Assembly: GCA_023630585.1 (NCBI GenBank) | Contig: CM042551.1 | Span: 3,601,001-3,665,000 of the forward strand | From: Cranoglanis bouderius | Lineage: Eukaryota > Chordata > Actinopteri > Siluriformes > Cranoglanididae | DNA: 64,000 bases | Direction of reading: 5' to 3' | In this document: one piece after another, positions 40,262 through 52,292 of the stretch | Layout of the letters: each line of letters begins with the position of its first letter | How positions within the stretch are numbered: the first letter of the stretch is position 1 | The notes under the pieces: generated by a model | What the model was told of the DNA's origin: nothing | What the model saw: only the letters and a program-made list of their open reading frames with translations | Database searches by the model: none | Made by a program: the position numbers and the translations under genes

Positions 40262-40492
40262 ATAATGGTAAATGGTTATAGAGCACCTTGTAACTTTTGC
40301 GGTTCATCTCTATCTTTGTCTCATTCACCCACACACACTCCAATGGCAGCAGAACTACCATGCAAGGCACTTGCCTGCCATCAGGAGCAACGTGGGGTTC
40401 AGTGTGGAGTCACGTGGGCCGAGAATCGAACCATCGACCCTACGACTAGTGGACAACCCGCTCTACCACCTGAGCTACAGCCTACCTCAAAT
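40262..40492. repeat. Probable SINE or satellite-like repeat with tRNA-like end
   Basis: TGGTTATAGAGCACCTTGTA at the left, and at the right GAGAATCGAACCATCGACC then CCACCTGAGCTACAGCC, which read on the - strand as tRNA-like A and B boxes (GTAGCTCAGGTGG, GGTTCGATTC). The family name is not known to me. Confidence 0.5.
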
Positions 40493-41886
40493 AATGTATC
40501 CTGATACAAATATAGATGTGAGTATTAGGTGAACTATTACTATTTTTTCGCTGTTTGTTTTATAAGAAAGCTTGCCAGGACGGTTCACAGGGTATTTGTT
40601 TTGAAATCAGTGGTGTGCAACCAAAAAAATCACACAATCGTGAGGTTTTAACTTTTCTGTGGGTGTGAACCAGTGGTCAGGTATGAAGCTCGCGGGGAAA
40701 TACAAAGATCGTGTTTATTAGCATGAACTCGTGGGCTGTGCGATAGTAATTACCTGGTAAGGGTTGCAGTGGCCACTTGGAAATATTGTGGGCAAGTACA
40801 AACCAAAATTATAACTAACTGTGTGAGTGGGATTTAAAAAAAAAAAAACCAAAAACCTGTGCACATCCGTAGTTAAGACCAATTATGAACCGGAGTGATG
40901 TAGCTGAGGTCGAGGAAGTGTCAGAGCTAGAAATTCACACCCCATGCTGACACTGCTGCCATTAAATAGGGTTCATATTTAACATTAAAAAAGAAAAAAA
41001 CAAGCCACACCCACTTCAGGTTTAAATCCAAATACAGATACAAAGACAGATAGTTGGTGCACTTAACAGACAGAGATACAGATACAGGCACTGTGTTACA
41101 CCTTTACTACATACAGAATACTACCATTTTATATCAGGTTTTAAACAGGGGATAGTTCGCACCCACAAGCAATAATAATAGCAGTTGCTGCACACGCACA
41201 GAAGACCCCCGTAATGCATAATGTCATGTCTTTGGTATATCATGATATCATGACCTTTCAATCTGTCCCCACACAGAAATTGTCAAAAACTGAAAGTGAA
41301 ACTAAAATATGTCAAATTTCAATGAAACCTAACAAACAAATCTCGAAACTAAACTGCATTACAGATGAAAATGTAACTGAAAAAAAAAAAAAAAAGTAGA
41401 AGGAAAAAAAATCAGTTACAGCTAAGTGCAAAGTTAGCATCCCCCTTGGTGTCTGGGCCAAGAAATTAAAAAAGTACCTCTATTTTACAACTTACCTATA
41501 TGGAAACATAATTCCATGTTCATGTATTGGTGTTTTCTTATTTAAAAAACAACCCTTTGACAACATACTGTCTCAATATCACAGCAACTGCATCTCAGTC
41601 CTCTTTCATAACCAGTCCTCTTTATTAGCACGCTCTGAAGATTTCATCCCCGTTGACATGCTTTAGATGTCACGCTGAGGTGTCTAATGGCTAAATATGA
41701 CGGAAACCAGAACATATTGACCTTTCATAGAGCCGCAGAAGATAAGAAACAGATAGCAAATAGTGTTTAGGGAAAATGTTAGTAACAGTGAAAAAAACAA
41801 AGTTTTTTTATTATGTAAAAAAACAAAGTTGGAAACACAGACACACGATCAAAGAAAGGATAACGATCAAAGACAGGAAATAATGA

Positions 41887-41888
<2 letters not shown>

Positions 41889-41978
<90 letters not shown>
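41889..41978. repeat. (AT)45 microsatellite
   Basis: A pure AT array followed by a T-rich tract to about 42015. Confidence 0.95.
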
Positions 41979-41982
<4 letters not shown>

Positions 41983-42333
41983 TTTTATTATTATTTTTTT
42001 TTATTTTTTTTATTTTTAACCTGGAGAGAGAGATTTGGTAAAATCTAAAACCAAAAGCAAAATTTATTTTATTTTTTTTTTTTTATCATATTCAAAAACA
42101 TCATTCTGAGTTGTTCATGATTAATATCTTATACATTTGTTAGCATATATTTTTGCTATTTTTACTACTAAAGGGAACATCTGTAACATCTGTAACTCGC
42201 ATTACTGTCTTGCTGGTGTCAGCATGTTGGAGCAAGGGTGCACAAACTTTTGCAATGTATAACTTGAGTGCACAGAGCTTTAAGGTTGCCATCTGCTGGA
42301 CCTTCTGTTCCAATGTTAATCTATTCATCCTGT

Positions 42334-42335
<2 letters not shown>

Positions 42336-42384
<49 letters not shown>
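42336..42384. repeat. (AC)n microsatellite
   Basis: About 24 units. A second CA/TA compound array is at 42531-42593. Confidence 0.9.
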
Positions 42385-42386
<2 letters not shown>

Positions 42387-42526
42387 AAATGCAGTAGAGG
42401 TCAGGATTTCAGAGCTAATGTAATATTTACAAAGTAGGTGAGAGTGAGGTAAGTGGTCATGTGGGTACGTTGTCACACTTTTCACACCTGCTCAACATCC
42501 GAGGCCCCGACCGAAACTGTTTTGTG

Positions 42527-42567
<41 letters not shown>

Positions 42568-42592
42568 CACCATATGTATATATATATATATA

Positions 42593-42830
42593 TGCGAGTG
42601 CGAAAGTCAAAGTCTCCAGAAGAACTGTGGCTGGTTCTGCAAGATGCTCAATAAAACTTACCAGCTCATTTCCTTATAAAACTGCACACATTGTACCGGC
42701 GACTTCTATTTTTATTTATTTATTTATATATTTTGTCACACCAAATATTGTAGAAATGTAGAAACATTTAATTTAATTATTTTGAAGGCATCTTTGCTCT
42801 ACAGCATTTCTTCGCATGTGCCTTCAAAAT
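42593..42830. mobile_element. Fragment of the CAGTACTGT MITE, reverse orientation
   Basis: The reverse complement matches 44945-45165 (shared: GAAATGCTGTAGAGCAAAGA, CTGGTAAGTTTTATTGAGCA-type and ACTTTGACTTTCGCACT). It lacks the terminal repeat and is fused to a Tc1-like fragment. Confidence 0.6.
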
Positions 42831-42839
42831 GTCCAAAAC

Positions 42840-43262
42840 CTGTCCAACCCGCCTCAAGGTTGGTCATGCTGTGCATTCTGAGATGCTTTTCTGCTCACCA
42901 TGGTTGTAAAGAGTGATTATTTGAGTCACCACAGTCTTCCTCGAATCATTTCAATGTGGTCATTCTCCTCTGACCACTCACATCAACAAGACACAGAACT
43001 GTTGCTCACTGGATGTGTTTTATTTTTTGCACCATTCTGTGTAAACTCGTGAAAGTATTGTGTGTGAAAATCCCAAGAGATCATTGGGATTATAAGTCAT
43101 TGAGATCACATTTTGATGTTTGATGGGAACATTAACTGAAGCGCTTCAGGTGTATCTGCATGATTTTATGCATTGGACTGTTGCCATATGATTGGCTGAT
43201 TGGATAATTGCACGAATAAGCAGGTGTACAGGTGTTCCTAATAAAGTGATGGGTAAATGTAC
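42840..43262. mobile_element. Tc1-like fragment with one terminal repeat
   Basis: 43190-43262 (GGTGTTCCTAATAAAGTGAT...GTAAATGTA) is a familiar Tc1-type terminal sequence of fish. 42865-43080 looks like the antisense of its transposase start (GCATTCTGAGATGC, TTCTGCTCACCATGGTTG). It is fused at the left to a different repeat (42593-42830). Confidence 0.5.
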
Positions 43263-43512
43263 AGGTTAGCCTACTGACATACCATTAACTTGCACATGTT
43301 GAGTCTTAGCCCAATTTAAATCCAGGAAGCACAGATATTTCCCCATTTCCTGTATTTGGGGTTTACATGGACATATTTGTTGGGATGGGTTTTTTCCTGT
43401 AAATTAAGATCCTGCATTGAAAAACAGCTAAATCCATTTTTTTTAAAAATAAAACAACAAAACAACAAACACTGAACCAATACAATTCCAAAATTATAAA
43501 ACTGTGTGACAT

Positions 43513-43670
43513 CCATCCATCCACTTTCTGTACCACTTATCCTAAACAGACAATTTGGAGATGCCAATCTGCCTACAACGCATGTCTTTGGATTGGGGGA
43601 GGACACCAGAGAACATGCAAGCTCTGTGCACACAGGGCAGAGGTGTGATTCAAACCCCCAACTTCACTTT
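43513..43670 (-). mobile_element. Partial SINE/L2-tail copy, reverse
   Basis: Reverse complement of the same family as 29865-30193: CCATCCATCC tail, then ATGCCAATCTGCCTACAAC and GGGGGAGGACACC. Confidence 0.65.
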
Positions 43671-44919
43671 AAGTGAAATTAAATATGTAATTCCATTCAT
43701 ATCTAATAAATAAATAAATAAATAAACTGACCCATTTCCCAAAATATGTAGCATGTTATATTAAAATATCCCAAAATAAGGTAGCATGTTAATATTAAAT
43801 ATTTAGCAATAAATAATAATATGTAGCTGTAAGTCATTTCTGATACATAATTTGAGTGCTTATAGTTTATAGTTTTCAAGTTTATAATAACTGCCAGCAG
43901 TGTTGTATAAACGCAAGTTCAGAAATGAATCTTTACACGTTTATTAGTTGTCCTTTTTTTTTTTTTTAATGTGATTTCTTGGTTATGTATTTCATTTAAT
44001 TTCACATATAACACAATGATTATAGTTTTAACGAAGAAGATTCACACATACAAAACATGAAAATTGATCTGAGAATATTTTATTCCGCACATATTATTGA
44101 CTGATGAACAAATAACAAGTAATAAATGCATAAAAACACAACTTCCTGTTGTTTCCTTCATTGTTATAGCAAAGACTAAAGCTCGTCTGTACAGTAGCCA
44201 CATGTTCTGCGTTGAAGCACCTGTATAGTCACGGAAGAAATCTAATAACTTGAGAATTAGTGTCTTGTAGCATCACACAGAGGAACATGGCGACTCAGTA
44301 TTATTTTTCTAACAGTTCAGTTCAATTTTTACACCCCACAATGATCAGCCAAGATATGCATTAATATCATAGTGTGCTTTACTCTATATCAATCTAATAA
44401 AAATTATCTATAAAAAATGATCAAAAGATTGTAGCTACACACTTGTAAGTAGAGGTGTGTAGCGGTCTAATTTTTAAATCCCAATCCCACCTAATCCCAA
44501 AGCAATTCTGACCAATCCAGCCCACACCTGAAAGTACTCTAACTTAAAAACTTGAAAATGATATCATGGGGAAATTTGAGGGGAAAAAAGACTAAGACTT
44601 TTATTTCTATGGACTACACTTAGTCAGTGTTTTTCATCGAACTAAATCTACACTAAAACTAACAATAACCAAATGATTAAAATGGGAATAAAACTATGAA
44701 GTATTTTTGACAAAAAAAAAAACTAAAAGTAAAACCAAATTAACTGTCAAAATTAACAACGATTAATGGTAAAGATTTTGATTCTAATAGACTTACATTA
44801 ACTGTTAGCTATACATTAGCCTCATAACTTTAGTGCTAAACTAAAAAATAAAAAAAATAAAAAAGCAAACTTCAGGCGCCAATATGTCTTTGCTGATTGA
44901 GTAGTTGGGGTAAGAGGTA

Positions 44920-45439
44920 CAGTACTGTTCAAAAGTCTTAGGCACATGCAAAGAAATGCTGTAGAGCAAAGATGCCTTTAAAAAAAATGAAATTAAATGT
45001 TTCTACATGAAACAAAGTCGATATTTGGTGTGACAAATAAAAATAAAAATAAAAATAATAGTCCCCGGTACAGTGTGGGCAGTTTTATAATGAAATGAGC
45101 TGGTGAGTTTTATTGAGCATCTTACAGAACCAGACACAGTTCTTCTGGACACTTTGACTTTCGCACTCACTTCATATTTTTGCAGCGAAACCCAGCAGCC
45201 TTCATTGTGTTTACTGTCTGAAAAGTGTCTCTTATGTAATACGCTGCTTTCTTTAATGACATACAAACATTTTTCTGTAACATTTAATTTTAGAAAAACT
45301 AGAAAACTAATGTTTGGGAATCTAAAATGTTATTTTGTACTGACTTGATCATGTAGACGTCATAAAATAAAAAATTCTATAACAAAGTTTGTACTAAAAA
45401 AAAAAAAAATAGGGTGCCTAAAACTTTTGCACAGTACTG
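44920..45439. mobile_element. MITE with CAGTACTGT termini
   Basis: A 520-bp element with inverted ends: CAGTACTGTTCAAAAGTCTT at the left, and the complement of CAGTACTGTGCAAAAGTTTT at the right. It has no transposase. The left end follows TA. A partial relative lies at 42593-42830 in reverse. Confidence 0.65.
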
Positions 45440-45994
45440 TGTATTGTGTAAATTTGGCTTACTTTAAGTGTAATATTTCAGTATTTAGCTAAAAATAAAC
45501 CACTACGCTAGCCGCGGTAAATTTATTAGTGTCTTGAATATTTTCAAGGTTCATGTTTTAGTTTAAAAAATAAAAAATATAAATACGTTCATGTTGAATG
45601 TAATTAGTGTTACCGAAGTCGAAGGACTTTCAATCAACTCAAAAATGTGTTCAATAAATTAACCTATGCAGTAACATTTCAGCAGTGAAGTTGATGATTA
45701 ATACAATCAGTAACTCATTTCCTCTCTTTCATTACAATCGTTTGAGACTCAGGTGACTCGAGACTGTTTGTTTGTTCTCAAGGTAAATGTAGATCGATTT
45801 TGTAGCCGTAGACTATGGACAGGTCCGGAAGTGTGTACTTGTAGGTTGCACACTTTGCAGTTAAAATCAGGTGTGTAGAGGTGTGGAGAGAGAGAGGGAA
45901 AGCACTAAACTGGGTAAAAACACTACATTAAGTTACTTTTCTGACCATCAAAAAAACAAACCATAATGCAAACTGTGAACGTTGTTAAACGGCA

Positions 45995-46110
45995 CTGTAG
46001 AAACTCTTCCGCGGCATTCACCTCCCACGATGCACTGCAGCGCGGGTTGCCTGGACGTTCGGGGTCACCACTGGTTCCGTCGTGGAGCTGGACGTCTGTT
46101 TGAGAACAAC
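45995..46110. promoter_or_regulatory. Possible GC-rich promoter with ZNF143-like motif
   Basis: A GC-rich island in AT-rich DNA. CCTCCCACGATGCACTGCAG (46021-46040) resembles the ZNF143/SBS promoter element (TTCCCAnnATGCnnTGC form). It is followed by CGCGGGTTGCCTGGACG. No TATA box or recognisable first exon follows, and the gene it might serve is unknown. Confidence 0.3.
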
Positions 46111-46910
46111 CGTAATGAGAGCGATAAGAAAAGAGAGACGGGAACTAGGCAGACATGTTACACACGTGTGGAGAAGCGAGAACAGCCTGAGGAACTTGTT
46201 TTCTTTGACACGTGTATATGTGTGTGTGTGTATATGTGTGTGTGTGTATATGTGTGGGTGTTTGTGTGTTTTACCTTTTAGTGAGTTTGTTTCGGAAAGT
46301 CAACGTTTACTAACGTGAAGTGACATGAGCATCTTGCAACGACCTACTTTCAGGTTTGACCACGTGTGTTGCAAAAGCAAGTCACCGTTTTTTTCTGTCT
46401 TTCAGGAAGTGTAAATGTTTTGACCCCCTTCCCAGGTTTTTATTCAGATATGCATCTTAAAGCGTATTATTCTCTAACTAATATGATTTATTCTGTAATT
46501 ATGATAAAACCAATGGGGGTGTGTAGTTACAAGAATGAGAAATGTACAGGGGGTTAAGTGCAATTTCGGTGCTTGGACCCACAGGGGTATACGTACACAG
46601 GAGTGGAAAATACTTGACTAATTGGAGTCTTAGTTACTATACTTAAGTATTATTTGAGCATATTTATACTTTATTGAAGTAATATTTATGCTTTATTGAA
46701 GTATTTATTAAGAAATTCAATACTTTTAATTACATTTCCAGAAAAAAAAACCTGAATATGTACCTGGCCCTCCCTGGCATCTCCTTTACCTCACCAAAAA
46801 GCATCTAATGCCTTAAATTCATCTAATTTGATCTAAATCTAAACCTTAAATTAATTTGAAACGGCATGCCGAGGTAAGTTTTGCTAATTTGCTAACATTA
46901 ACTGGCTATA

Positions 46911-47817
46911 CAGTCCTGATTTCTTCTGTTTTTGTGTATATCTCATACTAAATTGTTTCAGAAATTAAAACCAAATCTAAGCTAAAACAATGGAAACCTG
47001 AGTAAACACAAAATACAGTTTTTAAATGATAATGTTATTTATTGAAGCAAAAACGTTATCCAATATCAACTGGGCCTGTGTGAAATCAATAAAGGCCTCT
47101 CTTCCATCAATGAAGCTCACTGTTCACGACTCCACTATCAGAAAGACACTGGGCAAAGATGGCACCCATGGAAGAGTGGCGAGCCCACCGCTAACCTAGA
47201 AAAACATTAATGCTTGTCTGAATTTTGCCAAAACACACCTTGATGATCCTCAAACCTTTTGGGAGATTGTTCTGTGGACTGATGAGTCGAAAGTGGAACT
47301 GTTTGGAAGACAGGGGTCCCGTTACATCTGGCGTAAACCAAACACAAAATTCCACAAAAAGAACATCATACCTACGGTCAAGCATGGTGGTGGAAGTGTG
47401 ATGGTGTGGGGACGCTTTGCTGCTTCAGGGTCTGGGCAACTTGCAATAATTGAGGGAAACATGAATTCTGCTCTCTACCAGAAAATCCTAAAGGAGAATG
47501 TCCATAAGTCTTCAGTCCATAAGTTGAAACTCAAGCACAACTGGATTATGCAGCAAGACAACGATCCAAAGCATAGGAGTGAATCCTAGTCCTGGAAGTA
47601 AGTGAAAGACTGATCTCAAGTTATCTGAAGCGTTTGGTTGCAGTTATTGCGGCTAAAGGTTTTTGCTTCAAAAAAATAAACAAGTGAAAACTGTATTGTG
47701 TGTTTACTCAGGTTGCCTTTGTTTTATGTTGTATTTCGTTTGAAGATCTAAAACTATTTAGTATGAGATGTACACAAAAACAGAAGAAATCAGGGCAAAT
47801 AATTTTGCACACCACTG
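46911..47817 (+). mobile_element. Tc1 relic 6 (same family and same deletion as relic 1)
   Basis: The ends lie beside TA. The right repeat is complete (complement CAGTGGTGTGCAAAATTATT), while the left one lacks about 20 outer bases but matches further in (CTGATTTCTTCTGTTTTTGT). The transposase reads HDSTIRKTLGKDG-type near 47115-47180, WTDESKVELFG near 47275-47305 and QQDNDPKHRSES followed by a stop near 47587. The C-terminal third is missing. Confidence 0.8.
47293..47589 (+). pseudogene. Tc1 transposase middle fragment
   Basis: 99 codons covering MELFGRQGSRYIWRKP, KHGGGSVMVWG and WIMQQDNDPKH (second catalytic Asp), then a stop at the internal deletion. The terminal Glu region is absent. Confidence 0.8.
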
Positions 47818-47846
47818 TATTTAACTAAGTTAGCCTATTTTCACAA

Positions 47847-48027
47847 GGGCAGTGGTAGCTCGATGGTTAAGATGTTGGGCTACTGATTGGAAGGTTGTGA
47901 GTTCAAATCCCAGCGCTGCCACTGTTGGGCCCTTGAGCAAGGCCCTTAACCCTCAATTGCTCAGATGTATGAATAAAATAAATGTAAGTCACCCTGGATA
48001 AGGGCGTCTGCCAGATGCCGTAAATGT
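47847..48027 (+). mobile_element. tRNA-derived SINE copy 5
   Basis: Same head and tail (TGGTAGCTCGATGG, GAGTTCAAATCCC, GGCGTCTGCCAGATGCCGTA). It has a short internal deletion before CTGCCACTGTTGGGCCC. It lies 30 bp after Tc1 relic 6. Confidence 0.85.
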
Positions 48028-48819
48028 TTTCTTTTCTAATGCTTGATTAGACTAGCATCGATTCCAGTAGCTAACACAACTGGCTAGAGAGCAAGTCTAG
48101 CTGAATGGTGAAACTTATAGAGATTGAATGATGTTTTCAGATCAAACAGTGGAGTTGCTAACTCACACGTTACAAACATTTCATTTTGAATACTTAGGTA
48201 CATTTTAAAAGTAGCAGCTTCTCTCTTTTCTTTTTTTTTTTTTTCTCGCACTTCACTTTCACTTGCACCCATTACTGACTTGATTGAGTAAAAGCTTGAC
48301 ACATTATATTTTTCCCTAAGTATAGTTTCTTAGAAATTTGTCCACCCCTGGTTATACGTGAGATTTTGAGCAACAAAAAAAAAGTGTTATACTGGCTCCT
48401 GAGTGGCGCAACAAAACAAAAAAAAGCGTTCATCCTATCATTTTGAGATATTATGACATCCATGGCCAAAAGAACAAAAACTGGCTGTGCTCTCTGGGTG
48501 GGAGGAACTGAATTACTGTCAATCACAGTGACACTAACAAATCTTGGGCGTCTGTGAGCTCAGGAATATCAAAGAGGACAGGTAGCACTTTCCGTTCCAG
48601 CATTTAGCTGCACTGTGATGTAGCACAATGGTTATTATTGTTTAGTGTTATTGTTAGTATTATTATTTTCTGATTATTGATATATCATTGATATATCCCT
48701 TTAACCGTAAAAAAAAATGCATGTCCACTCTTTACAAATTAATTTTATGAACCTAATTCACATCCACAGAGCTTTTAATTGCTGAACTTTCCACCTACAG
48801 AACACATCAGGTCCAAGCT

Positions 48820-49190
48820 GACATCCAGTCTCTCCAGGACTGCAATAAACTATAACGTTTTTCAGAATTACCGCAGATTTTCCACAGATTCGGGCCAAGA
48901 CGTGTCACGTGACGTCATCGAAACGCGCATTCAGCCAAAGTCCTCTTCGATTCACGTGCGTCGTACATGAGTACAGCTAAAAGGTCTCATTTACCAACAA
49001 ACATCACCGCGAAAGACCGCGCAAAGCAATTTCGTGCGATTGCGATTTCGCCAATTCAAGTCGTTTTCCGCAACAACAACAAAACCACAAACAACTTCAC
49101 AAGCTGCATCGCAAATTTGGAAAAAAAAAAACCCGCAGCAAAATCGAGCATTTTTGGCTGCAACGATCACAAAAAAAAGACTGGACATTA
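48820..49190 (+). repeat. Repeat family A, copy 3 (best preserved)
   Basis: Contains TCACGTGACGTCATCGAAAC, GTACAGCTAAAAGGTCTCAT and ACCAACAAACATCACCGCGA. A frame from 48967 reads AKRSHLPTNITAKDRAKQF, suggesting descent from a protein-coding mobile element. The family is not identified. Confidence 0.65.
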
Positions 49191-49249
49191 TTTTTTGGGT
49201 GACTTGTGTAAGTGAGTTATTAAGGTTTGGATTAAACCCATTCAATTCA

Positions 49250-49747
49250 AGCGACCAGTAAAATATACTAACTATAAGAACTCTATAATTCTATGAGTAA
49301 TAATTATATTTATGATGTGCTGTGATTTTCACCACTGGGACAGTTTTAAAACTTTGAAAACGCATGCCTGCCACATACAGCCATGCCAATAAATCTACTT
49401 TAAAAAAAAATCGCCTTTTTCTGCCGTGTAAGTTTTTTTCTTTCTATCTTTCTTTCCCCCCTGCTGGAATCATCAAGCAAACTATTCTCCAATATAGATT
49501 GGCCTGGAAGAACTTTTAGGTGACAATAAAGATCTTAAAAGATCTAAACCATGGTGTCATGAACTCATTTTAGGTAACACTTCACATTACACTTACACAC
49601 AATAACACACACCAACAGCTCCTCTTAAACGTGTTCAGTTATCTGTGTTTGTCTGAAAGGTTTATTATTATTGAATCTGAATGCACAAGTGGATCAAACT
49701 TACATATCACTTACAAAATTCATGAACAGAGTGCAATTCATTACCAA

Positions 49748-49780
<33 letters not shown>

Positions 49781-50228
49781 CCCTTGAACTTTCCCCACAT
49801 TTTGTAGTGTTAATCTGGAAATAAACACGACTGGATTATTCATCTTGAATAATACTGAAGTTGTCTGGAATTTTTTTAGAAAGAGACATGGGCACAGTGT
49901 AAACATTTCTTGCTTGCTAATGAAGAATTAATGATCATTAGCACATTTTGAGAGTAGCTGATTTTACAGCCCCGAGTTTATTGTTTATTTTTCTCCTTAG
50001 TGGAATGACAGAGACTTTTCCAATCTGTCAGTTCATTTACCGTCCACAAGACGTTCCTGTGGGCTTTATGTTTGACACGCCTGATCTACAGCCAGTACGC
50101 GTGTTTGTTCTCACACAGCACAGTTAAACTAACGCGAGGACCGGCAATCCACGGGGACTGGATTGAAAAACTCAAAAGAATTGAAGTCTGACACCAAAAT
50201 GTATAAACACTTCAGTAATAATTAATAG
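49250..50228. other. Intergenic, no gene seen
   Basis: Contains an (ATT)n array at 49748-49778. Nothing else is recognisable. Confidence 0.4.
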
Positions 50229-50775
50229 CTACATTTATATAGCACTTTTCTAGACACTCAAAGCACTTTACATAGTATGGGGGGGAATATGTCCTCAACC
50301 ACCACCAGTGTGTAGCATCCACCTGGATGATGTGACAGCAGCCATAGTGCGCCAGAACGCCCTCCACACACCAGCTATTGGTGGAGAGGAGAGAGATGCA
50401 GCCAATTCAGGGATGGAGATTATTAGGATAAGAGCCAATGGGGGAAGTCTGCAAGGACACCAGGGTGATACCCCTACTCTTTACGAGAAGTGTACTGGGA
50501 TTTTTTATGACCACCCTTAGGACCTCAGGCTTTAACGTCTCATTCAAAGGATGGTGCTCTTTTTACAGTATAGCATCCCCGTCACTATTCTGGGGCATTA
50601 GGACCCACACAGACCACAGGAAGAGCACCATCTGCTGGCCTCACTAACACCACTTCCAGCAGAAACCTTAGTTTTCCCCAGGAGGTCTCCCATTCAGGTA
50701 CTGACCAGGCAGAACCCTGCTTAGCTTCAGAGGGAAACCAGGCGAGAACTGCAGGGTGATACGGCTCTGGCCAGT
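50229..50775 (-). mobile_element. 5S rRNA-derived SINE (about 550 bp)
   Basis: The - strand of 50660-50775 reads like 5S rRNA: GTATCACCCTG near the start, GAAGCTAAGCAGGGTTCTGC (box A region), CCTGGTCAGTACCTGAATGG and GGGAGACCTCCTGGG (box C region). The body continues down to 50229 and ends in TGCTATATAAATGTA-type sequence. This is the architecture of SINE3-like elements driven by a 5S internal promoter. The two open frames across it (50308-50647) are not genes. Confidence 0.8.
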
Positions 50776-51354
50776 GGAGCTCCCGATGTACCAGGAGGAA
50801 AAAAATCCAGTCGTAGCAGATGGCAACTGTGACCACCTTTGTTTTGGTCCATGATTTAGTGCACAGAATGACAGGAACACCACTATTTATACTACCTTCA
50901 AAGAATAAAAAGTTCTCAGACTAAGACGTGAGAGTAAACTACTGCTTTAAAGAGATCAGAAGTAGCACATGGTGAGTGCAGGGTGTCTGCAGATATCTTA
51001 AGCGCATCTCCTTCAATGCAATTTAACAAAAAAATGTAGTACAAAGTGAGAGTACTCAAAGTTCTTTAGCTACTTTTGTTTGACGTCACACTCGATATTT
51101 CTCTCGACAGCAGCTAGCAAACGTGAAACGAGTACAGTGCGAAAAAGTTTGCATCCCTCACAAGGTCAGAGGTAAAGCTGTGACTTTTTCGAAATCTTCA
51201 GGACAGAAGTTGTTCACGTTTTACTTTTTATTCGTAACGTGACAAGCGGCGGTATTGATAAGGGGCTTCTTATAGCTGTAACATCAGTGATAACATGCCT
51301 CCTGGACGTTCCACAAGATTAAACGTGACTATAAATGGATAAAAAAAAAAAAAA

Positions 51355-51535
51355 AAAGTCAAATATGATCGTTGGCAAATTAAGTAATAAAGTAAGAGGA
51401 ACCAAAAAAAAACTTTGGGATGCGGTGTTATTGTAAAATAATCAACTCTGGGGCGTTAACAGTTTTATTACAGCGCCCTGTCGTCGATTATTTTCCCACA
51501 ACAGCATGACAAGGAGTATAACTGAGGATATGCAA
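51355..51535. repeat. Hairpin repeat family B, copy 4
   Basis: TGGGATGCGGTGTTATTGTA and AAATAATCAACTCTGGGGCG against CGATTATTTTCCCACAACAG form an inverted pair. It lies just beyond the inferred dnm2 3' end. Confidence 0.55.
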
Positions 51536-51769
51536 ACTTTTGCATTATACTATACATGTGAATGGTACATGATTTATAACGTGATGTGTTAAATGCAAGT
51601 TCAAACAAACGAATTGAGGACCCTAGATCTGCAGAAACCCTGTACGTCTAATATCGGATGATGTTCTTTACGACAACGCTAACAGCGTGAAACAGCGACG
51701 TGCAGATGGACAGATGCAGCCAGGAGACAGAAAGGAAATAAAGGACACAAGGAAACACCAATCACCACA

Positions 51770-52258
51770 GGAAGTCCCTTTTATTGTACACAATACCTCT
51801 TTATTAGCTCATTTTCCAATTTTCCACCATTTATCATTTGCTCAGAGTGCATTAATTGCTACAGAGGCACTTGACAAGGATTGATGATTTCAAAAGAAAC
51901 AAAAAAATTAAAGGAATACAAATAGAAGAACTATACAGGGTGGTCATCTGTTCCCCCCACCCCCCCAAAACCGAAGAGATGAGGCACGTGGAGAGTTTCG
52001 GAGGAGAAATTACGCACTACGGGATGTTTACTAAGGCGTGGCTACAATTAGTCATATACTGTGTTTTATTATACCGTATACATGACGTTTCATCGTCATC
52101 GTAGCCACACCGTGCACGAGTGAAGGAATTCTGGATTACACCTAGAGAGAATTTGCCTCACTGTAAAGTAGAGCTTATTCTATCAGTCTATCGGACACGT
52201 CCGTTCCCCTCCTCCGTCTCCACGTCAGAGTTTCAATCAATCCAAAAGCAAACCCCAG

Positions 52259-52292
<34 letters not shown>

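Larger units (their letters stand above)
39079..41880. other. Upstream of tnfsf14: likely 5' UTR/promoter near 39.1-39.3 kb, then intergenic
   Basis: CA-rich sequence precedes the tnfsf14 start, with no clear TATA box. A GGGTGCCAATAATTCGGGA word near 40134 looks like a Tc1 terminal remnant. No gene is seen between here and the AT array. Confidence 0.3.

Noticed and set aside
50308..50883. Several short frames on both strands
   Set aside because: Mostly inside the 5S-derived SINE; no gene signal.
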